This document shows, piece by piece, positions 16,807-26,341 of a stretch of DNA of 64,000 nt. The position numbers and the translations under genes are program-made. The stretch covers positions 2,108,001 through 2,172,000 of the forward strand of contig NZ_CP007035.1 of assembly GCF_000243115.2 (NCBI RefSeq). The letters run 5' to 3'. The notes below the pieces were generated by a model that was given only the letters and a program-made list of their open reading frames with translations, ran no database searches and was not told where the DNA came from. Each line of letters starts with the position of its first letter. The stretch's first letter is position 1. The stretch is from Niabella soli DSM 19437 (GTDB lineage: Bacteria; Bacteroidota; Bacteroidia; Chitinophagales; Chitinophagaceae).

Positions 16807-19800
16807 TTAGAAACTATATTTTACACCTATCTGCCCCTGCCAGCGGCTGTTCAGCGGATCTACTGTATAGTAATGATCATCTAAACCGGTAGGCTTGTTA
16901 AAGTTGAAGGTAGGCTGATAACCAGCGCTGGGCTTACCCGGGGCATTGCCACTGGCATCTTTTGCAAAAGTGAACATGTTTACGGTGTAGTTGTTCACGT
17001 TGGTTACGAAGTAAACATGCCCCCAACTATTGCTTAACAGGTTCAACACATTGAATACATCAAAACTGATCTGTAAGGTATGAGATCTTGCTGCATTGAA
17101 TTTGAACTCGTGCATCAGCTTCATATCCACTTCATGATTCCACGGAGTTCTGAGGCCGTTTCTTTCTGCATACTGTCCTCTTCTTGAGCTTAGATATTTG
17201 TCGCCTGAAATTAACTTATCCAGATCTGTCCACTGTTGGGCAGCAGTGTAGGTTTGGCCGTTAACCACATAATCAGCCAGCCGGATGTCGCTTTGATCTT
17301 TGGGAATATAAGGCAGGTTGGCGTTAGCCGCATTACCAAACGGATTACCCCCTGAGTTATATACCACAGAATAAGGACTGCCGGACTGACCTGCGTAGAA
17401 GAATGTAAGCGACGTGGTATTCGTGGGGTTCCAGTTATACGAGCCGCCTAACACCGCCACAATACGATGTCTCAGGTCAAAGTTAGAATAGGCCAACTGT
17501 GGGGCATTGGGCACAATAGCGGGGTTCACCTCAAAGTTAGACTGGAAGGAGTTCCGGATACCATTGCTCAGGTCTTTGCTCATTCCATAAGTGTACGCCA
17601 GGCTCCAGTTATATTTGAACGGGCTGGTGCTCATGCCGGGATTTTTGCTGAGCTGCGCCGTAAGGTTATACCGATACCCGGCAGTAGTATTGGTCAGCAG
17701 GTATACGTTGGAATACTGGCTGTTTAATTTACCGCCTGTATATACCGGTGACAATGTAGGTCCGGAAGTAAAATATTCTACCTGATCTTTAACATTGATC
17801 TGCTGAAATTGCACATCATATAATGTTTTTGTATACAAGGCATCCAGCGTCAGTTTATACCCGTTGCCGAATTTAAAGTCGGCTGCCAGGTTGGAGCGCC
17901 ATACACGTGGCAGTTTAAAATTATTATCTACCACATCTACTTCTCTTGTGGCAGCAGCATTGGCGCTGGCCAGGGCATGCGCATTAATAGTATCTTTCAG
18001 GTAAAGCGGGTTAATGGCCAAGGGAATAGTAGTATTGCCCCCTACGGTATTGGTAGCCGATGGCCGGAAGTCGATATTATTATAAATACCGCCCGATAAG
18101 GTTTCTGCATAACCGATCCATGCAAAAGGCATACGGCCTACAAAGATGCCCGTACCGCCTCTTAATACCACGCTCTGGTCACTGTTGATATCCCAATTGA
18201 ATCCCAGTCTTGGCGACAGGGAAGGTTTGCCCAGCCATTTGTTGTTTAACTGGTTGAACGGCGTATTGTTAAAAGTAGGATGATCGGTATTGTTTGTTGC
18301 TGTTGCAAAATCTTTATCGATAGCAATATCCTTTCCAAGGAACGGATAATCCAATCTTAAGCCTGGAATGATCTTGAAGTTGTGGGCAACTGCAATTTCA
18401 TCCTGTGCATATAAACTGGTGAGATTTACTTTGTACGGATTGGGTGCATTATTAAATAAGGCATCTCTTGTATTAGGATAGTTGGGATCTGTTGAATACG
18501 CCCCGCGGATACGACTGGGCTTATCTGCCAGGAAGTTGGCCAGGTTCGAATATTCCCAACGACCATTCCAGGAGTTAATAAATCCATAACTCAAATTATA
18601 AAACTCGTTGTGCGTACCAAAAGTGAATTTATTGATCCCTTTTGTAAGCGTAAAGTTATCGCTTATCTCAAATGTTTTTTGTTTCATATTGTAGATCGAT
18701 GCCTCCCGCCAGGTACCTACCCATGCTGCGCCACCGCCGATATCCATCAATGGCGACAGTGTTCCGGGAAAATCCCGGTACTCATGCACATTGATATAAC
18801 TTACATTAAACTGGTTGTTCGCATTGGCGCCCACGCGGGTTTTTAATTCGGCCGTCAGGTTCAGATTCTTGGTGTATTGCGTAAAGTCGGTTGATCCAAA
18901 CTGGAAGTTGGTAGAAGTACGCTCCAGGTTATTGCCCCAGCCATTGGTATAAATACCCCGCACCGTTAAGGCTCCGGCTTTGCCGAGGTTAAAGTCGGTC
19001 CTTACAAAAAGTTTGTCGCTGTTGGTAAAAATTTTGTACGGTCCCTGGTACGATCCGGCATCATAATTATATTTATTTTTCAGTTGATTAGCAATTGCTT
19101 TTGCATCATTCAGGCTGATGGCGGAACCCGGGTCCCCGGCGTTGTAAAAAGTAGGTTCCTGGCGGCGGGTCTGCTCAAAGTTTACAATAAAGAAAGCCTT
19201 ATTCTTTACGATCGGGCCGCTCAAAGTAGCCCCATACTGGTATTCATGAAAATCAGATCCGATCTTTGTTTTCAGCCCGTCCGGGCTTTTGCCCACCAAT
19301 GCCTGGCCGCGGCCGTATCCGTATAAGGATCCGTGAAAATCATTGCTGCCGCTTTTGGTAACCGCGTTAACAGACCCACCGGTAAAGTTCCCCAACTTCA
19401 CGTCATAGGGAGACAACTGCACCTGTACTTCCTGGATCACATCCAGACTGTAAGGATTGGTACGCGTCCCGGAGCCTGCTGCGCCCGATTGGCCACCGCC
19501 GCTCACTCCGCCAAAAGAATTGCTAAAACCGATAGCATCATTGTTAATGGCGCCATCAATGGTAAGGTTATTATACCGGAAGTTGGTACCGGCAAATGAG
19601 TTGTTATTTGACTGTGGCGTTAACCGGGTAAAATCTGCCAGGCTTCTTCCGATGGTGGGCAAGGTGTTTAACTGCGCTTTACCAACGGTAAGCCCGCCCA
19701 CAACCCTGCTGCGTGCATTCGTAGTTACCACTACTTCCTGCAGGTTGTTATCATTCGTTTGAAAAACGATATCTACCTGGGGGTTGTTCCCCAGGGAAAG

Positions 19801-20097
19801 GTTGACATTTTCATATTTCTGAGCCTTAAATCCAACGTGAGTGATCTCGATCGTATAAGGACCGCCGGGTTTAAGATTAGGGAAGCTGAACAACCCCTTT
19901 GAATTGGATTGTGCGGAGGTTTTAAAACCGGTTGGAACGTGCAATACGGAGATAGTCGCTCCGTCGATCTTGGTTCCCTTGGTATCCCGGACGGTTCCAC
20001 TCAAAGTAGAAGTAGTTTCCTGTCCGAAGGACTGCTGAAAGGCTGTAAGACTACATAGGAAAAGCAGTAGTGGTAGGATACGTTTAGTAAATTGCAT
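16807..20097 (-). CDS. Oar-like TonB-dependent outer-membrane receptor
   Basis: A 1,096-residue outer-membrane protein. In order: signal peptide (1-25, ending SFGQ), a CarboxypepD_reg-like Ig domain (about 30-115, LSGTVRDTKGTKIDGATISV), a plug (about 125-250) with the Oar-type GGSVNAVTKSGSNDFHGS stretch, then a long beta-barrel ending in the aromatic WQGQIGVKYSF. Oar/OmpA-related receptors of this class export or import unknown substrates with TonB-ExbBD energy. No SusD partner follows it, so it is not a standard SusCD glycan pair. It is monocistronic, closed by a strong hairpin. Confidence 0.88.
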   Translation of the reverse strand: MQFTKRILPLLLFLCSLTAFQQSFGQETTSTLSGTVRDTKGTKIDGATISVLHVPTGFKTSAQSNSKGLFSFPNLKPGGPYTIEITHVGFKAQKYENVNLSLGNNPQVDIVFQTNDNNLQEVVVTTNARSRVVGGLTVGKAQLNTLPTIGRSLADFTRLTPQSNNNSFAGTNFRYNNLTIDGAINNDAIGFSNSFGGVSGGGQSGAAGSGTRTNPYSLDVIQEVQVQLSPYDVKLGNFTGGSVNAVTKSGSNDFHGSLYGYGRGQALVGKSPDGLKTKIGSDFHEYQYGATLSGPIVKNKAFFIVNFEQTRRQEPTFYNAGDPGSAISLNDAKAIANQLKNKYNYDAGSYQGPYKIFTNSDKLFVRTDFNLGKAGALTVRGIYTNGWGNNLERTSTNFQFGSTDFTQYTKNLNLTAELKTRVGANANNQFNVSYINVHEYRDFPGTLSPLMDIGGGAAWVGTWREASIYNMKQKTFEISDNFTLTKGINKFTFGTHNEFYNLSYGFINSWNGRWEYSNLANFLADKPSRIRGAYSTDPNYPNTRDALFNNAPNPYKVNLTSLYAQDEIAVAHNFKIIPGLRLDYPFLGKDIAIDKDFATATNNTDHPTFNNTPFNQLNNKWLGKPSLSPRLGFNWDINSDQSVVLRGGTGIFVGRMPFAWIGYAETLSGGIYNNIDFRPSATNTVGGNTTIPLAINPLYLKDTINAHALASANAAATREVDVVDNNFKLPRVWRSNLAADFKFGNGYKLTLDALYTKTLYDVQFQQINVKDQVEYFTSGPTLSPVYTGGKLNSQYSNVYLLTNTTAGYRYNLTAQLSKNPGMSTSPFKYNWSLAYTYGMSKDLSNGIRNSFQSNFEVNPAIVPNAPQLAYSNFDLRHRIVAVLGGSYNWNPTNTTSLTFFYAGQSGSPYSVVYNSGGNPFGNAANANLPYIPKDQSDIRLADYVVNGQTYTAAQQWTDLDKLISGDKYLSSRRGQYAERNGLRTPWNHEVDMKLMHEFKFNAARSHTLQISFDVFNVLNLLSNSWGHVYFVTNVNNYTVNMFTFAKDASGNAPGKPSAGYQPTFNFNKPTGLDDHYYTVDPLNSRWQGQIGVKYSF

Positions 20098-20289
20098 TTG
20101 TTAAAATTTTATGCAAAAGTTCCACTATAGGATTACCTAAACGTTACCGGCATGTTAAGTAATTGTAAACAGGAGGGAAAGTAATGCACAGGTAATGAGC
20201 ATTAAAGGATTTGCAGCAGTTATAACCAGCTCCCAATTGTATTGATCCCCGAAACCGGTTGAAATAAAAAACAAATTATTTTCCGGTGG

Positions 20290-20673
20290 TTACACGATGA
20301 GGTTCTTTATCTGCTCAAACCAGATCTTATTGCAGCTTCCCCAGAAACTGCAATCTATAAAAAAGTACCAGACAGTTTCGTCGCTGGTGGTGATCCGCAA
20401 TGGCTGGGTAAAAAGTCCCAGGTTTTTAACCAGGACCCTTGTGTAATATTCGTCAAAGCCAATATATAATTGAGTAATGATGCCAAGAGGTATAAGGTAA
20501 GCTTCATTATCTGCTAATTCAATATCGTTATCGGTTAGCATAACAGTGGCACGGTGCCGGTGAAAGGGCATCATACCGGTAACAGAAAAAACAATATCAT
20601 TGTTCCTGTTCCGCCGGATCAGCTCGTCTCTGGAACACCATAAGGCGGTGCCTGTTAACAAAAGCTTTTTCAT
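20290..20673 (-). CDS. Hypothetical protein, possibly PH-like fold
   Basis: 127 residues, no signal peptide. An N-terminal beta-rich stretch (TGMMPFHRHRATVMLTDNDI, then LIPLGIITQLYIGFD) is followed by FIDCSFWGS and a terminal amphipathic helix (NKIWFEQIKNLIV). The strand-rich body plus a C-terminal helix resembles bacterial PH/GRAM-like domains, but the resemblance is by layout only. It is a single gene, 192 bp upstream of the Oar-like receptor on the same strand. Confidence 0.55.
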   Translation of the reverse strand: MKKLLLTGTALWCSRDELIRRNRNNDIVFSVTGMMPFHRHRATVMLTDNDIELADNEAYLIPLGIITQLYIGFDEYYTRVLVKNLGLFTQPLRITTSDETVWYFFIDCSFWGSCNKIWFEQIKNLIV

Positions 20674-20689
20674 TGTTGAAAAATCACGC

Positions 20690-20770
20690 TCTATGCAAAA
20701 TGCCTAATGCGTAACGCTATTCTTCTATTGACTATTCACTTCTCACTTTTCTATACACCGCATTACCATT
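20690..20770. repeat. Word-like degenerate repeats
   Basis: TGCAAAATGCCTAATGCGTAACGC then CTATTGACTATTCACTTCTCACTT: short units repeated with drift, between the small gene ending at 20673 and the oxidoreductase gene starting at 20854. Confidence 0.4.
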
Positions 20771-20853
20771 AACTTAACATTTATTCCAATGATATAAAAT
20801 TACATTCTTTTTGCCATGACCTTATCAATTATTAAATACTTTCGCTGCTAACA

Positions 20854-21921
20854 GTGAACAAAAAGAAAATTATTATCGTTGGCCAGGGTATCAGCGGCAC
20901 TTTTCTTTCCTGGTTTTGTTATACTACCGGGATCGATTTCATCGTAATAGATGCGGAAAAAGAAAATACACCCTCCCGCGTGGCGGCCGGCATCATCAAT
21001 CCCGTTACCGGACGGCGGGTAGTGAAGGTTTGGCTGGACGACATCCTGCTGCCCTTTGCTGAAAAGGCCTACGCGGCTATCGGCAGTTTCCTGGGGATCA
21101 ATGCCATTACCCAAACTTCTATTGTTGAGTTTTTTCCCAATCCGTTTATGCGGGAAAGTTTTTTAAAAAGGCTTTCAGAAAAGGAAGACTATATCCGGCT
21201 GTTCGACGACGACCGGGCATTTACGCCCTATTTCAATTTTGAATTTGGCGCAGGCAGCGTCGAGCCGGCCTATATTGTAAATATGGCGGCCTTGCTACCG
21301 GCGTGGAGGAATTTTCTGAAGACGGAGCATAAACTCATTGAAAAGTCTTTTGATCATTCTTTATTAAAGACCACCGCTGCAAACGTACAATATGAATCCT
21401 TTCAGGCGGATACAGTTATTTTTTGCGACGGAGCGGCAGGGGCTGCCAATCCCTATTTCTCTTTATTGCCTTTCTCGCTGAACAAGGGAGAAGCAATAAT
21501 TATAGAAGCGCCGGAATTGCCCGCCGACCATCTTTATAAGAAATCATTACTATTAGCTCCGTTACAGGAACCAGGCCTGTTTTGGACCGGCACCAATTAT
21601 ACCTGGGAATTTGACAATGAAAACCCTACCAAAGAATTTTATGCATCCATCACCGGCGCACTGAAACAATGGCTGAAAGTGCCTTTTAAAATTGTTGGCC
21701 ACAAAGCTGCCATACGTCCGGCTACCATGGAGCGACGGCCGTTTGCGGGGTTTCACCCGGTTCATAAAAATGTGGGCATCCTGAACGGGATGGGCTCCAA
21801 GGGCTGCTCACTGGCGCCCTATTTCGCCTATCAATTGGTTGAAAATATTGCCCGGCAACAACCTTTGCTGAAAGAGGCCGATATTGCCCGCTTTCAGCGG
21901 ATCTTAAGTCGCACCGTATAA
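20854..21921 (+). CDS. FAD-dependent amino-acid-oxidase-like oxidoreductase
   Basis: A 355-residue DAO-superfamily flavoprotein starting at a GTG. The N-terminal Rossmann motif IIIVGQGISGTFLSWF (6-21) binds FAD. The C-terminal half has AAIRPATMERRPFAG and the FAD-contacting NGMGSKGCSLAPYFA (about 309-323). The INPVTGRRVVKVW segment near residue 49 resembles MnmC C-terminal-domain and glycine/sarcosine oxidase proteins. The substrate cannot be read from the sequence. It is monocistronic. Confidence 0.8.
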   Translation: MNKKKIIIVGQGISGTFLSWFCYTTGIDFIVIDAEKENTPSRVAAGIINPVTGRRVVKVWLDDILLPFAEKAYAAIGSFLGINAITQTSIVEFFPNPFMRESFLKRLSEKEDYIRLFDDDRAFTPYFNFEFGAGSVEPAYIVNMAALLPAWRNFLKTEHKLIEKSFDHSLLKTTAANVQYESFQADTVIFCDGAAGAANPYFSLLPFSLNKGEAIIIEAPELPADHLYKKSLLLAPLQEPGLFWTGTNYTWEFDNENPTKEFYASITGALKQWLKVPFKIVGHKAAIRPATMERRPFAGFHPVHKNVGILNGMGSKGCSLAPYFAYQLVENIARQQPLLKEADIARFQRILSRTV

Positions 21922-22102
21922 GGGCACCATTCTTACCCGGAACAGCAAAAGTGACTAAAAAAAGGACTTAAATGATCCCTACTCCAATGGTTTACATTAC
22001 ATGCAATTGCCGGCATCTTTCTCGTCCGATCATTTCGCACCTTCGCAGCCCGGTAGTTAAAATCCCATAAATTCAGGATATTTGTTCTCTACAATAATAA
22101 TT

Positions 22103-23368
22103 ATGAACGCATCAATTATCACTATCGGAGATGAATTGCTGATCGGCCAAACCATTGATACCAACAGCGCCTTCATTGCACAGGAATTCAATAAGGTGGG
22201 CATCTGGGTAAAGCGGCGCGTTGCCGTAGGCGATGTTGCTGAAGATATTGCACAGGCGCTGGATGAAGAATCGGGGATCTCGCAGATCATTATCCTCACC
22301 GGCGGCCTGGGGCCTACCGCAGACGATATTACAAAGCCTTTGCTCAATAAATATTTTGGTGGCAAAATGACCACCGACGCTGCCGTGGCCAAACATGTAG
22401 AACACCTGTTCCATAACGTGTACCGCAGGCCCGGCCCCATTGATGAACGCAACAAAAAGCAGGCAGAAGTGCCCGACATAGCCAAAGTATTGCATAACGC
22501 ACGCGGCTCGGCACCGGGTATGTGGTTCGAAAAGATCGTGAACAACCGGAACGTCGTATTCGTTTCTTTGCCCGGCGTGCCGCATGAAATGCAGGGGCTT
22601 CTTATTGACGAAGTGCTTCCCCGGCTGCGACAACATTTTAAATTCCCGCATATCGTGCACCGCACGGCGCTGACCGCAGGCATGGGCGAATCGATGGTAG
22701 CAGAACGCCTCCTGGATTTTGAAGCCCGGCTCCCGCAACACGTTAAACTGGCTTACCTGCCTTCTTATGGGATGGTAAAATTACGCCTGACCAGCCAGGG
22801 CACTCATGCAGAAAAATTAGATGCCGCAATAGATCTGTATTTTGATGAAATGACTGCATTGCTGCAGGACATCCTGATTGCAAAAACAGACCAGCCGGTT
22901 GAAGCCCTTATCGGGCACTTGTTGTTAAAAGAAAATAAAACGCTGGCCACCGCCGAAAGCTGCACCGGGGGAAATATTGCGCACCTCATTACCCGCGTAC
23001 CCGGCGCCTCAAAATATTATAAAGGCAGCATCGTTTCCTATTCCAATGAAATAAAAGAGGCATTACTGAATGTAGAAGCAGGCGTCCTGGAAAGTGACGG
23101 CGCGGTAAGCAATGCCACGGTACAACAAATGGTTAAAGGCGCCTTAAAACAATTGGGAACCGATTATGCAGTGGCAACCTCGGGCATAATGGGTCCTGAT
23201 GGCGGCACTGCGCAAAAGCCGGTGGGCACCGTTTGGTTGGCCGCGGGCAGTGAAGATAAGATCATTACCAAATTGATACAACTCCGTTTCAACCGGGAAC
23301 AAAATATTGAAACCGCAACGCTACAGGCATTGCTGCTGTTACGCAAAGTGATCCTTAACGAAATTTAG
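22103..23368 (+). CDS. cinA: CinA-like nicotinamide-nucleotide amidohydrolase
   Basis: A 421-residue two-domain protein. The N-terminal MoaB-like/COG1058 domain (about 1-170) has GDELLIGQTIDTNS and TGGLGPTADDITK, and resembles ADP-ribose pyrophosphatases. The C-terminal PncC domain (about 260-415) has LATAESCTGG, GSIVSYSNE and TSGIMGPDGGT, and deamidates nicotinamide mononucleotide in NAD recycling. I use the ATG at 22103 because it begins directly at the conserved MNASIITIGDE; a TTG 21 bp upstream is less likely. Its stop overlaps the stop of the convergent nucleotidase gene by a few bases. Confidence 0.93.
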   Translation: MNASIITIGDELLIGQTIDTNSAFIAQEFNKVGIWVKRRVAVGDVAEDIAQALDEESGISQIIILTGGLGPTADDITKPLLNKYFGGKMTTDAAVAKHVEHLFHNVYRRPGPIDERNKKQAEVPDIAKVLHNARGSAPGMWFEKIVNNRNVVFVSLPGVPHEMQGLLIDEVLPRLRQHFKFPHIVHRTALTAGMGESMVAERLLDFEARLPQHVKLAYLPSYGMVKLRLTSQGTHAEKLDAAIDLYFDEMTALLQDILIAKTDQPVEALIGHLLLKENKTLATAESCTGGNIAHLITRVPGASKYYKGSIVSYSNEIKEALLNVEAGVLESDGAVSNATVQQMVKGALKQLGTDYAVATSGIMGPDGGTAQKPVGTVWLAAGSEDKIITKLIQLRFNREQNIETATLQALLLLRKVILNEI

Positions 23369-23886
23369 TGCGGAAGCAACAGGTGCGCAACCTCGCGCCA
23401 ATCCTTTACCCGGGTATGACTCCCCGGGTCCTTCAGCATATTATGCGGTTGGGAAAAGAGAATAGTCTTGCCTTTAAAATGATCCAGGTTCTTAAAATGA
23501 TCGTCCAGCATAATATCCCCGGCAATAACCTGTTTAGAACCACAGAGCACTATTTGCTGCCAGGAAAGAAAAGGAAAATGTTGCTGCAGCCATTGGTATT
23601 TTTCATAAAGGCTTAAGGGGAATTCCATAGCAGATGAAACGATGAACAGCTCATAGTTCCTATTGAGTTGTTCCATTACGCCAACGCTTCCGGGCATTAC
23701 AGGCGCATTCAAAAAAAAGCCCGGTGAATTTACATACACCCTTACGTTTTTATAAGCTTCTCTTTCAGTCTTTCCCAGCAGATCCCGGTCGGGCTGAACT
23801 GCGCCCAGCTCGTCAGTTTCGAACTTCCTGAACTGGCTGTACACATCCGCCAGCACGCCATCCATATCTACTATTAAACGCTGCAT
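23365..23886 (-). CDS. 5'(3')-deoxyribonucleotidase (NT5C family)
   Basis: A 173-residue HAD-superfamily phosphatase that dephosphorylates (deoxy)nucleoside monophosphates. Motif I is IVDMDGVLADVY (catalytic Asp7 and Asp9), motif II the FIVSSAMEF segment, and motif III/IV the IMLDDHFKNLDHF segment. I start it at the ATG at 23886; the frame continues upstream to 23997, but that part is derived from an intergenic repeat and lacks family similarity. It is convergent with cinA, and the two reading frames overlap at 23365-23368. Confidence 0.85.
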   Translation of the reverse strand: MQRLIVDMDGVLADVYSQFRKFETDELGAVQPDRDLLGKTEREAYKNVRVYVNSPGFFLNAPVMPGSVGVMEQLNRNYELFIVSSAMEFPLSLYEKYQWLQQHFPFLSWQQIVLCGSKQVIAGDIMLDDHFKNLDHFKGKTILFSQPHNMLKDPGSHTRVKDWREVAHLLLPH

Positions 23887-23904
23887 TGAGTCTGTTATTT
23901 TTCT

Positions 23905-23965
23905 GGGGCCAGCTTCAGAACCGCCATCAGCTTTACTTGTGTCACTCCCTTCAACTTCCTGTTCG
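23905..23965. repeat. Intergenic repeat shared with 55147-55213, copy 1
   Basis: GGGGCCAGCTTCAGAACCGC, then ATCAGCTTTACTTGT and CACTCCCTTCAACTTC follow in the same order as in the second copy (GGGGCCGGCTTCAGTACTAC, ATCGGCTTTACTTGT, CACTCTTCAACTTC). The second copy carries an extra CCGATAGCAATCGG hairpin between the two blocks. Confidence 0.5.
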
Positions 23966-24043
23966 CTGCGCAGCACTTCAAAAACGGGCCACGGCAAAGA
24001 TAAAATAACGTATCTTCATAACCGCCACAAAACGGTCTATGTT

Positions 24044-25624
24044 ATGTATAAAACGATTGCTGTTATAATAGCCTGTAGCTTTTTTTCATTGCAGACCATC
24101 GCACAGACGCCAACCTCCACGCCGGTACAGGTGCGGGTTCAAAACGGAACGCTGGAAGGATTTACAGACGTAAAAACCGGGTTAAATCTTTTCCTGGGCG
24201 TCCCCTTTGCGCAGCCGCCTACAGGGCCCCTTCGATGGAAAGCACCGCAACCCTTGCAGCACTGGAGCGGCGTGCGCTCCGCAAAAAAGTTCGGACCGAG
24301 GCCCGTTCAAACCAATGTATTTGGCGACATGATCTACCGCTCCGATAGTACGAGCGAAGACTGCCTGTACCTGAATATCTGGGCGCCCGCCAACAAAGGA
24401 AAAAAGCTTCCGGTACTGGTTTATTTTTACGGAGGAGGTTTTGTCGCAGGCGAATCATCGGAACCAAGATACGATGGCGCTGCCATGGCGCAAAAAGGCA
24501 TCATCGCCATTACCGTTAATTATCGCCTGAATATCTTTGGCTTCTTTGCACACCCCGAGCTTAGTAAAGAAGCCCCGTACAAGGCATCTGGTAACTATGG
24601 TTTGCTGGATCAGCAGGCCGCATTAAAATGGGTGCATGATAATATTGCCGCCTTCGGCGGCGATCCTCAGAAGGTCACCATTGCCGGAGAGTCTGCCGGT
24701 TCCATTTCCGTAAGCACACAAATGGCATCGCCTTTATCAAAAGGACTGTTCGCCGGCGCCATCGGCGAAAGCGGCGCCGCTATCTATCCTACCCTGGCTC
24801 CCGTTCCACTGGATTCAGCAGAGCATATCGGGCAAACATTTGCAGCTAAAAATGGGTTACATTCTTTAAACGAATTGCGCAACCTTTCTACAGAAGCGCT
24901 TTTCAGCTTATACAATACTTCAAAACGGTTCGGCTTCCCGCTGGTACTGGATGGTTATTTCCTTCCCCAAACACTTCCTGAATTATTTGAACAGCACCGG
25001 CAATCGATGGTACCCTTGTTGGTAGGATGGAATTCAGCCGAATCCGGCGAGGCGGGGTTCCTCCGGGGACGGCAACCTACCGAAGAAAATTTTATGGCAG
25101 CAGTAAAGGAAAACTTTCCTGCCGATTATGAAAAAATACTCGCGGCGTATCCTCATAAAACGGAAACAGCAATCCGGCAGTCCGCAGCCAATATAGCTTC
25201 CGATCGCTTTATTGTTTTCAGTACCTGGAAATGGTTCGACCTGCATCGAAAAAACAGCAGTCAAAAAATATACCGGTACCTGTTCAGCAAAATAGCTCCT
25301 AATAATTTACCGCCCGACAAGCAACCCATCGGGGCTGCACATGCCAGCGAGATCCCCTATTGTATGGGCAACCTTTACCTGTTACCAAAAATCAAATGGA
25401 CACCGGACGATTATAAAACATCCGAAACCCTGTTTAATTATTTTGCAAACTTTATAATAAAAGGAGATCCGAATGGCACGGGGTTGCCCCATTGGTCAGC
25501 TATAAAAGCCGGAGATGCAGCGCCGCCCGTAATGGATATTACTACCAGCAGTAAACAGATCCATCCTTCAGACCAACGTTTTCATTTCTGGGAGGCTTAT
25601 TTAAAAAAGCAACGCAAAAAATAG
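24044..25624 (+). CDS. Secreted type-B carboxylesterase
   Basis: A 526-residue alpha/beta hydrolase with a signal peptide (MYKTIAVIIACSFFSLQTIA, cleavage near 21). It shows the carboxylesterase type-B signatures: SEDCLYLNIW (104-113), the oxyanion-hole YGGGF (129-133), and GESAGS with nucleophile Ser217. The catalytic His is probably in GAAHASEIPY near 450. These enzymes cleave ester bonds of varied substrates, sometimes plant-derived. I start it at the ATG at 24044, since the upstream frame lies in repeat sequence. It ends 1 bp before a convergent GNAT gene. Confidence 0.9.
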   Translation: MYKTIAVIIACSFFSLQTIAQTPTSTPVQVRVQNGTLEGFTDVKTGLNLFLGVPFAQPPTGPLRWKAPQPLQHWSGVRSAKKFGPRPVQTNVFGDMIYRSDSTSEDCLYLNIWAPANKGKKLPVLVYFYGGGFVAGESSEPRYDGAAMAQKGIIAITVNYRLNIFGFFAHPELSKEAPYKASGNYGLLDQQAALKWVHDNIAAFGGDPQKVTIAGESAGSISVSTQMASPLSKGLFAGAIGESGAAIYPTLAPVPLDSAEHIGQTFAAKNGLHSLNELRNLSTEALFSLYNTSKRFGFPLVLDGYFLPQTLPELFEQHRQSMVPLLVGWNSAESGEAGFLRGRQPTEENFMAAVKENFPADYEKILAAYPHKTETAIRQSAANIASDRFIVFSTWKWFDLHRKNSSQKIYRYLFSKIAPNNLPPDKQPIGAAHASEIPYCMGNLYLLPKIKWTPDDYKTSETLFNYFANFIIKGDPNGTGLPHWSAIKAGDAAPPVMDITTSSKQIHPSDQRFHFWEAYLKKQRKK

Positions 25625-25625
25625 T

Positions 25626-26147
25626 CTATACGGCTTCAAATTCTTTGGCATATACCACCATTCCCGAAACGTGTTTCAAACCGTTCTCCACCAGCTCCAC
25701 GGCCATAAATGCTTCGTCGGGTACGTCAAACGGAGCGGTGATATGCCACTGCGATGCCGGAGTGAATCCAAAACGCGGATAATAGGTCTCATGCCCCACT
25801 ACTATGACCGAAAGATAGCCGATTTCCCGGGCGCGGTTCAAACCTTCGTTTATTAAAGCAGCGCCAATCCCCTGGTTTTGATGCATCGTAGCCACAGCTA
25901 TGGGAGCCAGTGCCAAACTTTGATGACAATGGTTTAAACTGTCAATGATCTTAATTTTTGTAAATAAAATATGGCCCAGTATTTCTAAATGGTTTTCAGC
26001 AACCAGGGACAGCTCTGGAATGAAGGCCTTGCTGTGTCTAAGCTGGTTAATAAGATTGGCTTCCTCCACCCTGCCAAAAGCAGCTTCATTGATAGTAGCA
26101 ATGGCTTTAAGATCTTCTGCCCGCTCCGCCCGGATCAACACTTCCAT
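25626..26147 (-). CDS. GNAT N-acetyltransferase (YhbS-like)
   Basis: A 173-residue GNAT. The acetyl-CoA loop is HQNQGIGAALINEGL (about 93-107) and the C-terminal part has YYPRFGFTPASQWHI, both typical of YhbS-type N-acetyltransferases. The substrate is unknown. The ATG at 26147 is preferred over a TTG three codons upstream. It is convergent with the carboxylesterase gene. Confidence 0.85.
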   Translation of the reverse strand: MEVLIRAERAEDLKAIATINEAAFGRVEEANLINQLRHSKAFIPELSLVAENHLEILGHILFTKIKIIDSLNHCHQSLALAPIAVATMHQNQGIGAALINEGLNRAREIGYLSVIVVGHETYYPRFGFTPASQWHITAPFDVPDEAFMAVELVENGLKHVSGMVVYAKEFEAV

Positions 26148-26244
26148 GGAACTCAAATTTTCTCAAAATTAAAACTCAGAGTGTTTAAATAAAGTCAAAA
26201 TAAAAATCTTTGCAAACTTTTAAACTTACGAAAGCTTTCTGAAA

Positions 26245-26341
26245 AAAATGGACTGCGATACTGAATGCTGGATATTTGTTTCCGGATACTTGATTGGGCG
26301 AGTATCCAGCATCGAGGATCAGGCATCAAGCATCCGGCAAT
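26245..26341. repeat. Word-like degenerate repeats with inverted echo
   Basis: GATACTGAATGCTGGATATT and CCGGATACTTGATTGGGCGAG are followed by their approximate reverse sense, TATCCAGCATCGAGGATC and GCATCAAGCATCCGG. It lies immediately beyond the stop codon of the DUF3810 gene and may form a long imperfect hairpin. Confidence 0.5.

Noticed and set aside
23887-23997. N-terminal extension of the NT5C-family nucleotidase
   Set aside because: The frame continues through the 23905-23965 repeat, and the catalytic IVDMDG motif begins 4 residues after the ATG at 23886, as usual for the family.
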